Origin: a bacterium
Lineage (GTDB): Bacteria; JAGOBX01
Assembly: GCA_029551925.1 (NCBI GenBank)
Contig: JAKPEO010000129.1
Coordinates: 1-64,000 of the forward strand
DNA: 64,000 nt
Direction of reading: 5' to 3'
Every line of letters begins with the position of its first letter. Position 1 is the stretch's first letter. The notes beneath the pieces are model-generated. The model saw only the letters and a program-made list of their open reading frames with translations, did not search any database and was not told the origin of the DNA. This document shows, in pieces, positions 20,030 through 28,789 of this stretch. The position numbers were made by a program, and so were the translations under genes.

Positions 20030-21694
20030 ATGCGAAGTGAAAACACAAAAAAAGGCGTAGAGCGTATGCCTGCGCGCTCTTTGTATTATGCTACCGGCGT
20101 GACTAAAAAAGATTGGGATAAACCTTTTATAGGAATAGTATCAAGTTTTACTGATTTGATACCCGGACATATAAGTATGCGCGATTTAGAACGCGCGATA
20201 GAAAAAGGCGTGCACAGCGCTGGTGGTTATTCTTTTATTTTGTCAGTGCCCGGAATATGCGACGGCATAGCGATGGGACACAGCGGAATGTATTATTCTC
20301 TGCCTTCGCGCGAAGCGATAGCGGATGCAATTGAATGCGTAGTGCAAGGACATCAACTTGACGGATTAGTATTATTGACAAATTGCGATAAAATAAATCC
20401 GGGAATGATGATAGCTGCAGGTAGATTAAATATTCCTGCAATTGTAGTGACTGCTGGTCCGATGCATTCAGGCAATTATAAAAATGTGCGGCGGTCATTA
20501 GTGCGCGATACATTTGAAGCAGTAGGCAATTATCAAAAGGGCTTGATTAATGATATAGAATTTGAAGAACTTTGCGAAGCAGCGTGTCCTGGTCCGGGCG
20601 CTTGTCAAGGTATGTATACTGCGAATACAACAGCGTGCGTAATAGAAAGTTTGGGGATGTCGCTTCCCGGATGCGCTACGGCATTAGCTGGTTTTAGCAA
20701 AAAACGCAGAATTGCGTATTTATCTGGTATGCAGATAGTAGAACTTGTCAAACAAAATATTACTCCGCGCAAAATTATTACAGAAGCGAGCATTGAAAAT
20801 GCGATACGCGTAGATTTAGCGCTCGGCGGCTCAACTAATACTTGTTTGCATATACCGGCAATTGCAAATGCTGCTGGTATAAAAATTACATTAGATTGGT
20901 TTGATAGATTAGGGAAAGATACTCCGCATATTGCAAATATCAGACCGGGCGGCGAACATTTTATGGAGGATTTAGAATACGCAGGCGGAATACCGGCGGT
21001 ATTAAATAGATTAAAAACAAAGTTAAAATCCGCTAATACTGTTGCTTTGAAAAATATTTTAGAAATTGCGGAATCTGCGAAAGTAATAAATCCAGAAGTT
21101 ATTCGCAGTATTGACAATCCATATCATAAAGAAGGCGGCATAGCGGTATTGAAAGGAAATATCGCGCCGGACGGTTGCGTAGTCAAGCAATCAGCAGTAT
21201 CAGAGAAAATGAAAAAATTTACAGGCAAAGCGAGAGTATTTAATTGCGAAGAAGACGCAATGAAAGAAGTAATGGCAGGAAAAATAAAAGAAAATACAGT
21301 GATTGTAATTCGTTATGAAGGGCCAAAAGGCGGACCAGGAATGCGTGAAATGCTTTCTGTTACAGCCGCAGTATGCGGTATGGGACTCGCTGAAAGCGTA
21401 GCGTTAATTACAGACGGAAGATTTTCAGGCGGCACGCGCGGCCCGTGCATCGGGCATATTTCGCCAGAAGCATTAGAAGGCGGAATCATAGCGGCGATAA
21501 AAGACGGTGATGAAATAATTATTGATATACCAGCTCGAAAATTAGAATTGAATGTATCTGACGAAGAACTAAAAAATAGAATGAATAATATTAAACATCC
21601 TCAAAAGAAATTAACCGGTTATCTAAGACGCTATGCAAATATGGTGACATCTGCCGCGACTGGCGCGGTGTTTAAAGATGATTTGCTTGAATAA
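20030..21694 (+). CDS. ilvD: Dihydroxy-acid dehydratase
   Basis: [44 protein letters not shown]. Confidence 0.95.
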   Translation: MRSENTKKGVERMPARSLYYATGVTKKDWDKPFIGIVSSFTDLIPGHISMRDLERAIEKGVHSAGGYSFILSVPGICDGIAMGHSGMYYSLPSREAIADAIECVVQGHQLDGLVLLTNCDKINPGMMIAAGRLNIPAIVVTAGPMHSGNYKNVRRSLVRDTFEAVGNYQKGLINDIEFEELCEAACPGPGACQGMYTANTTACVIESLGMSLPGCATALAGFSKKRRIAYLSGMQIVELVKQNITPRKIITEASIENAIRVDLALGGSTNTCLHIPAIANAAGIKITLDWFDRLGKDTPHIANIRPGGEHFMEDLEYAGGIPAVLNRLKTKLKSANTVALKNILEIAESAKVINPEVIRSIDNPYHKEGGIAVLKGNIAPDGCVVKQSAVSEKMKKFTGKARVFNCEEDAMKEVMAGKIKENTVIVIRYEGPKGGPGMREMLSVTAAVCGMGLAESVALITDGRFSGGTRGPCIGHISPEALEGGIIAAIKDGDEIIIDIPARKLELNVSDEELKNRMNNIKHPQKKLTGYLRRYANMVTSAATGAVFKDDLLE

Positions 21695-21776
21695 AAATTT
21701 TTGTACGCGTAGCTAATGAATATTGGAAAATGCAGAAATGCAGTTCTAATTTGCAATAAGTAAATATAAAGATTAA

Positions 21777-21832
21777 AAAAATATTTTGAATTTGTTTTGA
21801 CAAACTTACCAAAGCAAATTCAAAATATTTTT
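21777..21832 (+). terminator. 18-bp perfect inverted repeat followed by T-run; probable intrinsic terminator after ilvD
   Basis: AAAAATATTTTGAATTTG (21777-21794) / CAAATTCAAAATATTTTT (21815-21832). Confidence 0.6.
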
Positions 21833-21851
21833 TAATTAGCAAAAGTGTGAA

Positions 21852-22604
21852 ATGTTTAATATAGTAATAGAAGATTTGCATAAGACACTAAATAATAAAG
21901 TAGTGCTTGATGGAGTTAATTTAACAATCAACGAAGGCGAAGCGGTTGTGATTATCGGACAAAGCGGCTGCGGAAAGAGTGTACTTTTAAAACATATAAT
22001 CGGTTTAATGAAACCTGATAAAGGCGCAATTTATATAAATGGCAAAGATATTACGAATATTCCTGAAAGCGAATTATACGAATTGCGCAAAGAAATAGCG
22101 ATGGTATTTCAAAATGCCGCGTTATTTGATTCTATGACAGTTTATAAAAATGTCTCGTTTGCATTATACGAGCACACTAATTATAAAGAAGAAGAAATTC
22201 AGAAAATAGCGAAAGAAAAATTAGCGTTAGTGAATTTAAAAAATACAGAGAATATGAATCCTGCGGAATTAAGCGGCGGTATGCGAAAGCGCGTAGGGAT
22301 TGCGCGCGCAATAGCAATGAATCCTAAATTGTTATTGTATGACGAACCGACTACTGGATTAGATCCGATTACATCTGATGTGATAAATGAATTGATTATT
22401 AGAACGAACAAAGAATTAAAAATGACATCAATTGTAGTAACGCACGATATGACGAGCGCTTATAAAATCGCTGATAGAATCGCAATGCTGTATAAAGGGA
22501 AGATAATTGGAATTGATATTCCGCAAAATATTAAAAATACGGATAATCCTATAATTCATCAATTTGTCAATGGTCTAGCTAATGGTCCGATAAAAGAAAA
22601 TTAA
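21852..22604 (+). CDS. mlaF: ABC transporter ATPase, MlaF/Ttg2A-like
   Basis: IGQSGCGKSVLLKHIIGLMKPDKG Walker A, LSGGMRKRVGIARA signature, LLLYDEPTTGLDP Walker B. Confidence 0.8.
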   Translation: MFNIVIEDLHKTLNNKVVLDGVNLTINEGEAVVIIGQSGCGKSVLLKHIIGLMKPDKGAIYINGKDITNIPESELYELRKEIAMVFQNAALFDSMTVYKNVSFALYEHTNYKEEEIQKIAKEKLALVNLKNTENMNPAELSGGMRKRVGIARAIAMNPKLLLYDEPTTGLDPITSDVINELIIRTNKELKMTSIVVTHDMTSAYKIADRIAMLYKGKIIGIDIPQNIKNTDNPIIHQFVNGLANGPIKEN

Positions 22605-22635
22605 AATAATAGATTATTTTAAGGGGCGAAATTTT

Positions 22636-23343
22636 ATGAAAAAATTAGTGACCATTTTTTTATTTTTAGTTTTTAGCATAAAAAATATTTATTCCGCAGA
22701 TTATCCTAAAATTTTTTTAGATGTAGAATACGGCGAGCGCTATGAAGAAACCGAAGACGAATATACGAATTATGATTATGATATTGAACGCGGCTATAAT
22801 TACAGAATTTTAAAATTCGGTTATAGACAATCGCTAAATAAAACGGATTATTTATCTTTCATTGTAAAAAATAATGAAAAAAATTATATTTTTTCAAGCG
22901 ACAAAAAATTTGATAATTATGCTAATTCAATAAATGGTTATTATAAAAAAAAAATCAATAAATTATTAGAATTAAAATTAGAAAATAATTATTTAGTTCG
23001 CAGATTTGACGAACAAATATCAGACGATAAGGAAAATTATTGGAATAACACAGGTTTATCGTTTAAAATCACGCCGCAATCCGCCACAAATTTTTTCACA
23101 GAAAAAGCGAATATTTATAATTTGACATTTACATATAAAAAACAAAATTATTTTTACGCTTCGGAAAAAAACACATATGCAAATGGTGTGGCTGCGGAAT
23201 GGGAACGAAAAATATCAGACGCTTTCAGAATCGAAACGCGCGGCAGATATTATATTCACAGATATAAAACCGAAACTGCGCAGCGTCAAAATTCCGATAA
23301 ATACAGTATCGCAGTGAGATTTGAATATGACTTCAATAAATAA
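22636..23343 (+). CDS. Predicted outer-membrane beta-barrel/hypothetical exported protein
   Basis: Signal peptide MKKLVTIFLFLVFSIKNIYS; Tyr-rich alternating pattern. Confidence 0.5.
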   Translation: MKKLVTIFLFLVFSIKNIYSADYPKIFLDVEYGERYEETEDEYTNYDYDIERGYNYRILKFGYRQSLNKTDYLSFIVKNNEKNYIFSSDKKFDNYANSINGYYKKKINKLLELKLENNYLVRRFDEQISDDKENYWNNTGLSFKITPQSATNFFTEKANIYNLTFTYKKQNYFYASEKNTYANGVAAEWERKISDAFRIETRGRYYIHRYKTETAQRQNSDKYSIAVRFEYDFNK

Positions 23344-23956
23344 TAAATCACAATACAATGAATCAAAATACATATATCAAAACAAACCTGTTTATGAATT
23401 TATCAAAACATCAATAGATTTTGTTTTAGCATTAGTATTACTTATCATTTTTTCGCCGATTTTTATTTTTGTAATTTTAATAATGTATTTATTTTACGGC
23501 GGTAAACCATTTTATTTACAAGAGCGAGTAGGCAGAAACAAAAAAAATTTTTGGATTATAAAATTTCGGACAATGAGATTAGATGCAGAACTTGATAAGC
23601 CGGTATGGGCTGTGCCGAACGACAGTAGATGCACGAGTTTCGGTAAAATATTAAGAAAAACAAGTATTGATGAATTGCCGCAATTGATAAATATTTTAAA
23701 ATGCGAGATGAGTTTTGTCGGGCCGCGTCCTGAACGCCCGTATTTTTTAAATGACCATATCGGGTTAACTGGAAAAAGATTATTAGTAAAGCCGGGATTA
23801 ACAGGGCTTGCGCAAGTTAACGGCAGATATAGCTTGACAATAGAAGAAAAACTAAAATTTGATTTAGAATATATACATAATCGTTCTCTGTGGTTAGATT
23901 TCAAAATATTAATAAAAACAATACCGGTAGTTTTAAGTTGCAAAAATTCCTGGTGA
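23327..23956 (+). CDS. Bacterial sugar transferase (polyprenyl-phosphate phosphoglycosyltransferase)
   Basis: FYLQERVGRNKKNFWIIKFRTMR; TSIDELPQLINIL; GPRPERP; KPGLTGLAQVNGR. Confidence 0.92.
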   Translation: MTSINNKSQYNESKYIYQNKPVYEFIKTSIDFVLALVLLIIFSPIFIFVILIMYLFYGGKPFYLQERVGRNKKNFWIIKFRTMRLDAELDKPVWAVPNDSRCTSFGKILRKTSIDELPQLINILKCEMSFVGPRPERPYFLNDHIGLTGKRLLVKPGLTGLAQVNGRYSLTIEEKLKFDLEYIHNRSLWLDFKILIKTIPVVLSCKNSW

Positions 23957-23979
23957 AATATTAAAAAAAAATTTTATTA

Positions 23980-25524
23980 TTATAATTCCGAAATAGACGC
24001 GAGTAAATTTTTTATGCTTGATTGATAATGTTCATCGCTATCGCAAAATTCTTTAATTAATTTTCCTAATTTATATTTTGCATCGAAGATAAAAGCAGAA
24101 TGAAATAAAGATTGCTGCGATAGTGAATTATTAATTGTCTGCCGCATTTTTTCCGAGCAGCTTAATAATATCTTGCTGCTAATAGTATTATTAGAATGCT
24201 GAATTATTGCTAATAATTCATTATAAGCCAATTTATTTAAAATTGTTTGCACTAAATCTGCCGGATATTTTAATAAATGTTTATATGTGGTGATATTTTC
24301 AAACACTTTATTTTTTAGTTCGATATTTATTTGTCCTAATTTAAAAAATATAAAGTTTTGGATATAGAAATCAAGTTCGTCGCATAGAGAAGTTAAAAAT
24401 TTTGTTTTGTAATTCAATTGCGAGATAGTTTTTTTGTCTGTTTGACATTCTGATAACATAATATGATAATAATTCATAATTTTTTGAAAAATATCTTTTG
24501 TCACCATAATTTTATGTTCCATTATTAAAGGATTATCGATATTTATTCCTTCAATAGAAAAATTTATCGTTTTGCATTTTATCTGTATTTTATTAGCAGA
24601 AACTAAATCAACTTTTAGAAATTCGGCGATTTCGTTGAAATCATTAATAACAGTATCATTAGAATGTTTTATCATTCCGAAATTTATTTCGCCGATATTT
24701 GTTTGCAATTTCAATAAATAAGTGTCGTCCTCTTTTTCTGATAGTATTATATTTTGGCGGTTAAAAAAATATGCCGGCATACATTCTAAATTTATATTAT
24801 GTAATTTTTGGCAATTTACAGATATTTGTTTATTGAATGTATTTGTTAAAATAGACAATTCAAAAAAAATTTTTGTTAAAGATTGATTATTAACAATCAT
24901 TCCGTTTTTAAGAATATTTAGTTCATACATTTTTTTCAGCAAAGTTTGAGCAGTAGTCAAATCAAAATTAAAAACAAGCGAGCCGTTTAAATCGCCAAAT
25001 ATATAAGAAGAAATTGCTAATGAATTTTTTAATTGCAATTTTTTTGTTTGATGCATTGAATGATTGGTAATTTCTATTTTTAGAGTTTGCAAGATTTCTG
25101 TTATTGATTTTATAAAAATATCAAATACATCTTTTGTCAAAACATTTTTAGCGATATATTTATTTTGCCAATGATGTGAAGATAATTTTGTGACTGCTTT
25201 TTTTAAGATTAATTTTATTTTTTCGTCTTTTTCGCTTAATTTCATAAGCGTAGAAATCGCTTCTAATTGAATATAGTATTTTTCATTTTCGTTGTTAATC
25301 ACCGCCGACAAATTTGTTGTTAAATTATAATCCTTTACTCTGCCAATAAATTTTATAAAATTATAGCGGATTTCTGGCGATTTGTGAAATAACAGTTTTG
25401 ACGCAATTTGCAATTCGTTTTCTGAAAAACAAGTATTGCGATTATTCAAATATTCAATAATTGCTTTTTCTGAATTATTATTCGCTAAAAACAAAATTAT
25501 ATTTTCAGTATTATTGTAAAACAT
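23980..25524 (-). CDS. HEAT-repeat-like + CheX-like + FliG C-terminal-like protein
   Basis: FGDLNGSLVFNFDLTTAQTLLKKM (CheX-like); VFENITTYKHLLKYPADLVQTILNKLAYNELLAIIQHSN...ISSKILLSCSEKMRQTINNSL...DAKYKLGKLIKEF (FliG-C-like). Confidence 0.45.
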   Translation of the reverse strand: MFYNNTENIILFLANNNSEKAIIEYLNNRNTCFSENELQIASKLLFHKSPEIRYNFIKFIGRVKDYNLTTNLSAVINNENEKYYIQLEAISTLMKLSEKDEKIKLILKKAVTKLSSHHWQNKYIAKNVLTKDVFDIFIKSITEILQTLKIEITNHSMHQTKKLQLKNSLAISSYIFGDLNGSLVFNFDLTTAQTLLKKMYELNILKNGMIVNNQSLTKIFFELSILTNTFNKQISVNCQKLHNINLECMPAYFFNRQNIILSEKEDDTYLLKLQTNIGEINFGMIKHSNDTVINDFNEIAEFLKVDLVSANKIQIKCKTINFSIEGINIDNPLIMEHKIMVTKDIFQKIMNYYHIMLSECQTDKKTISQLNYKTKFLTSLCDELDFYIQNFIFFKLGQINIELKNKVFENITTYKHLLKYPADLVQTILNKLAYNELLAIIQHSNNTISSKILLSCSEKMRQTINNSLSQQSLFHSAFIFDAKYKLGKLIKEFCDSDEHYQSSIKNLLASISEL

Positions 25525-25572
25525 TTGGCAAAAAATTATATTAATAAAAAAAATAATTTCAAGTTTTTTTTA

Positions 25573-25600
25573 TTGACAATTTAGTTTTGATATTTATAAT
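25573..25600 (+). promoter_or_regulatory. Consensus sigma70-type promoter for ispF
   Basis: TTGACA (25573-25578), 16-nt spacer, TATAAT (25595-25600); ATG at 25612. Confidence 0.65.
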
Positions 25601-25611
25601 TTTGCGCTGTT

Positions 25612-26088
25612 ATGTTTAGAATAGGATTAGGTATTGATGTTCATAGTTTTGCCAATGATAGAAAACTTATATTAGGCGGCGTAGAGATACCGCATACTCG
25701 TGGATTATTAGGTCATTCAGATGCAGATGTACTAACGCATTCCATTATGGATGCATTATTAGGCGCTGTAGCAGCAGGAGATATTGGAAAACATTTTCCA
25801 GATACAGATAATACATATAAAAATATTTCAAGTTTAATTTTATTAGAAAAAGTGCGAAAAATAATTAAAAATTTACAGTTCAAGATTGTAAATATTGATT
25901 CTGTGATAATTGTCCAAAAACCTAAACTATTGCCTTATATAGAAACAATGCAAAAAAAAATTGCAGATGTATTATTAATAGAAAAAGATAGTATTAGCAT
26001 AAAAGCAACTACATCTGAATATTTGGGATTTACAGGTAGGGAAGAAGGGATCATCTGTTATACAAACGCCTTATTGCAAAAACTATAA
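25612..26088 (+). CDS. ispF: 2-C-methyl-D-erythritol 2,4-cyclodiphosphate synthase
   Basis: RIGLGIDVHSF; LGHSDADVLTHSIMDALLGA; TTSEYLGFTGREEGI. Confidence 0.95.
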   Translation: MFRIGLGIDVHSFANDRKLILGGVEIPHTRGLLGHSDADVLTHSIMDALLGAVAAGDIGKHFPDTDNTYKNISSLILLEKVRKIIKNLQFKIVNIDSVIIVQKPKLLPYIETMQKKIADVLLIEKDSISIKATTSEYLGFTGREEGIICYTNALLQKL

Positions 26089-26141
26089 CATAAATTTTTC
26101 ATTTTTATTTTAATTCAAAATTGGTATAGGAGCAATTGAAA

Positions 26142-27794
26142 ATGTTTAAACCAAAATTATTTATAATTTTAAAATATTATACAAAAGAGATGTTCATTAA
26201 TGATTTGATTGCTGGGGTGATTGTCGGTATTGTTGCGCTGCCGCTGGCTATTGCTTTCGGTATTGCGTCCGGCGTAACGCCGGAGCAGGGCATAATCACT
26301 GCTATAATTGCCGGTTTTATAATTTCATTTTTGGGCGGCAGTCGCGTGCAAATCGGCGGGCCTACAGGCGCTTTTATTGTTATTGTAGTAGGCGTAATTA
26401 GAGAATACGGAATAGGAGGCTTGACTATTGCTACGATTATAGCCGGTATTTTATTGATAATGATGGCTTGTTTGAAATTAGGCGATGTTATAAAATTTAT
26501 ACCATATCCAGTAACTGTAGGATTTACGAGCGGTATAGCAGTAGTAATTTTTTCGACGCAGATAAAAGATTTTTTTGGTTTTCCAATTAAAGAAGTGCCC
26601 GCGCATTTTATTGAACAAATATTTTTTTATTTTCATATATTCAATAGAGTGAATCATTATGCTTTATTTTTAGCGCTTTTGACAATTTTGATAATTGTAT
26701 ATTTTCCAAAGATTACAACGAAAATTCCCGGGTCATTAATTGCAATTATTATTACGACTTTAATAGTTTATTATTTTAAATTTCCAGTTGAAACAATAGG
26801 CACAAAATTCGGCGAAATAAAAAGCGTTATACCAAAACCAATAGTGCCGCTGATTGATTATAAAACGCTAACAAAATTACTGCCAGCCGCATTTACAATA
26901 GCAATGTTAGGAGCAATAGAGTCATTGTTATCTGCGACGGTTGCCGATGGTATGATTGGCGGTAATCATAATTCAAATACAGAATTATTTGCGCAAGGCG
27001 TAGCTAATGTAATCACACCTATTTTTGGCGGGATACCAGCAACTGGCGCAATTGCGCGAACAGCGACAAATATTAAAAACGGCGCAAAATCGCCAATTGC
27101 TGGTATTATTCACGCCATCATATTACTTTTAATATTTTTATTTTTTGGTAAATTAGCAGCATTAATACCGATGCCATGTCTTGCTGGAATATTAGTTATC
27201 GTATCTTATAATATGAGCGAATGGCGGTCGTTCAAGGCATTATTAAAAGGGCCGAAAAGCGATACTGCTGTTTTACTTATTACTTTTTTATTAACTGTAA
27301 TTTTTGATTTAATTATCGCTATTGAAATAGGATTATTAGTATCAATGGTTATAATTATTAGACGAATAATATTGGCTTCTGATATTAAACTTATCAGTGG
27401 TAGCGATGAAGAAGATATGCAGAGGCAACAGTTGAAATTGCCAAAAGGCGTAGATGTCTATGAAATTAATGGACCGTTCTTTTTCGGAATTGCCCATAAA
27501 TTTAACGAAACAATTAGGACCATAAAAGGCAAAACAAAAGTAAGAATTTTACGAATGAGACGCGTGCCGTTTATTGATGCGACAGCGCTCAATAATCTTA
27601 AAAATTTATATTATAAATCTTTAAAATCTGGCGAGCATCTGATTTTATCAGGAGTAGGCGAGCAACCGTTGAAAGTATTGAAAACTTCTGGATTATATGA
27701 TTTATTAGGTGCTGAAAATGTCTGCGTTGATATATATACTGCTGTCAAACAAGCGGAAACATATTTAGCGCGGCATCAGCATTTAGAAAAATAA
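26142..27794 (+). CDS. SulP-family anion transporter with C-terminal STAS domain
   Basis: GIVALPLAIAFGIASGVTPEQG; IGGPTGAFIVIV; STAS region VRILRMRRVPFIDATALNNL; start refined to ATG 26142. Confidence 0.92.
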   Translation: MFKPKLFIILKYYTKEMFINDLIAGVIVGIVALPLAIAFGIASGVTPEQGIITAIIAGFIISFLGGSRVQIGGPTGAFIVIVVGVIREYGIGGLTIATIIAGILLIMMACLKLGDVIKFIPYPVTVGFTSGIAVVIFSTQIKDFFGFPIKEVPAHFIEQIFFYFHIFNRVNHYALFLALLTILIIVYFPKITTKIPGSLIAIIITTLIVYYFKFPVETIGTKFGEIKSVIPKPIVPLIDYKTLTKLLPAAFTIAMLGAIESLLSATVADGMIGGNHNSNTELFAQGVANVITPIFGGIPATGAIARTATNIKNGAKSPIAGIIHAIILLLIFLFFGKLAALIPMPCLAGILVIVSYNMSEWRSFKALLKGPKSDTAVLLITFLLTVIFDLIIAIEIGLLVSMVIIIRRIILASDIKLISGSDEEDMQRQQLKLPKGVDVYEINGPFFFGIAHKFNETIRTIKGKTKVRILRMRRVPFIDATALNNLKNLYYKSLKSGEHLILSGVGEQPLKVLKTSGLYDLLGAENVCVDIYTAVKQAETYLARHQHLEK

Positions 27795-27805
27795 TAAAAA
27801 AATTA

Positions 27806-28627
27806 TTAAATTATTTTTTGATAAGTAGCTGGCGCTAAATATTTCAAGTTTTGAATTTTTACGCGCATTAATGATTCTGAATGGCCTATTAATAAATAAC
27901 CGTTTGGTTTGAGATGATTGTAAAGTTGAGTTACAACTTTTGCCTGTGTGGGCGCGTCAAAATAGATCATTACATTTCTACAAAATATAATATCAAATTG
28001 AGTGATGAAAGGAAACGGCTTGACTAAATTCAATTGTTTGAATTTAATCATATTTTTTATTTTGTCACAAACAATTTTTTTATTTTTATCCGATGATTCA
28101 ACAAAATATTTTTTTACATAATTTTCATCAAGATTTTCAAGAGAAGCATTATCATATTCGCCTTGTTGCGCTTTTTTTAAAACATTAGTATCAATATCAG
28201 TGGCAAGTATTAAAATTTCTTTGGTAATTATATCATTAAAAAAATTTGATATAGTCATAGCAATGGAATACGGCTCTTCGCCAGTAGATGAAGCTGCGGA
28301 CCAAATGCTTATTTTATGTTGTTTTGAATATTGCCCAGCTAATACTTGCTTTAAAAATTCAAAGTGTTTTGGCTCTCGAAAAAATTCAGTTTTGTTTGTT
28401 GAAATTACATTTATTAATTCAGTAAATTCTTTTTGCGATTTATCTTTCATCAGATAATTATAATATTCAGAAAAAGAATTAAGATTTAAAACTTTTAATC
28501 TTTTCAGCAATCGAGATTTTAATAGCGCTTTTTTTAACGGCTGCAGATAAATACCGCACTGCTCATAAATTAATTTACTAAATTTCTCAAAATCTTCATC
28601 ACTTAATTCAGGCATAAATACATTCAT
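27806..28627 (-). CDS. cheR: CheR-type protein-glutamate methyltransferase
   Basis: NKTEFFREPKHFEFL; IWSAASSTGEEPYSIAM; FDIIFCRNVMIYFD; HSESL. Confidence 0.92.
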   Translation of the reverse strand: MNVFMPELSDEDFEKFSKLIYEQCGIYLQPLKKALLKSRLLKRLKVLNLNSFSEYYNYLMKDKSQKEFTELINVISTNKTEFFREPKHFEFLKQVLAGQYSKQHKISIWSAASSTGEEPYSIAMTISNFFNDIITKEILILATDIDTNVLKKAQQGEYDNASLENLDENYVKKYFVESSDKNKKIVCDKIKNMIKFKQLNLVKPFPFITQFDIIFCRNVMIYFDAPTQAKVVTQLYNHLKPNGYLLIGHSESLMRVKIQNLKYLAPATYQKII

Positions 28628-28789
28628 AATTTTTGATTATTTAATTTAAAGATTTTTTCATATTTTGCCATATATCAAAAAAAAATCAAGCAATTACTTT
28701 TTAAAATTCAATTGTATATGTGCTCTTTTGAGTATTATATTTCAAAAATTGATTTTTTAAATAATTGCGTTAATATATTAATATTAAAT

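Noticed and set aside
20605-21117. 170-aa minus-strand ORF opposite ilvD
   Set aside because: Antisense shadow of highly conserved ilvD; no domain-like features
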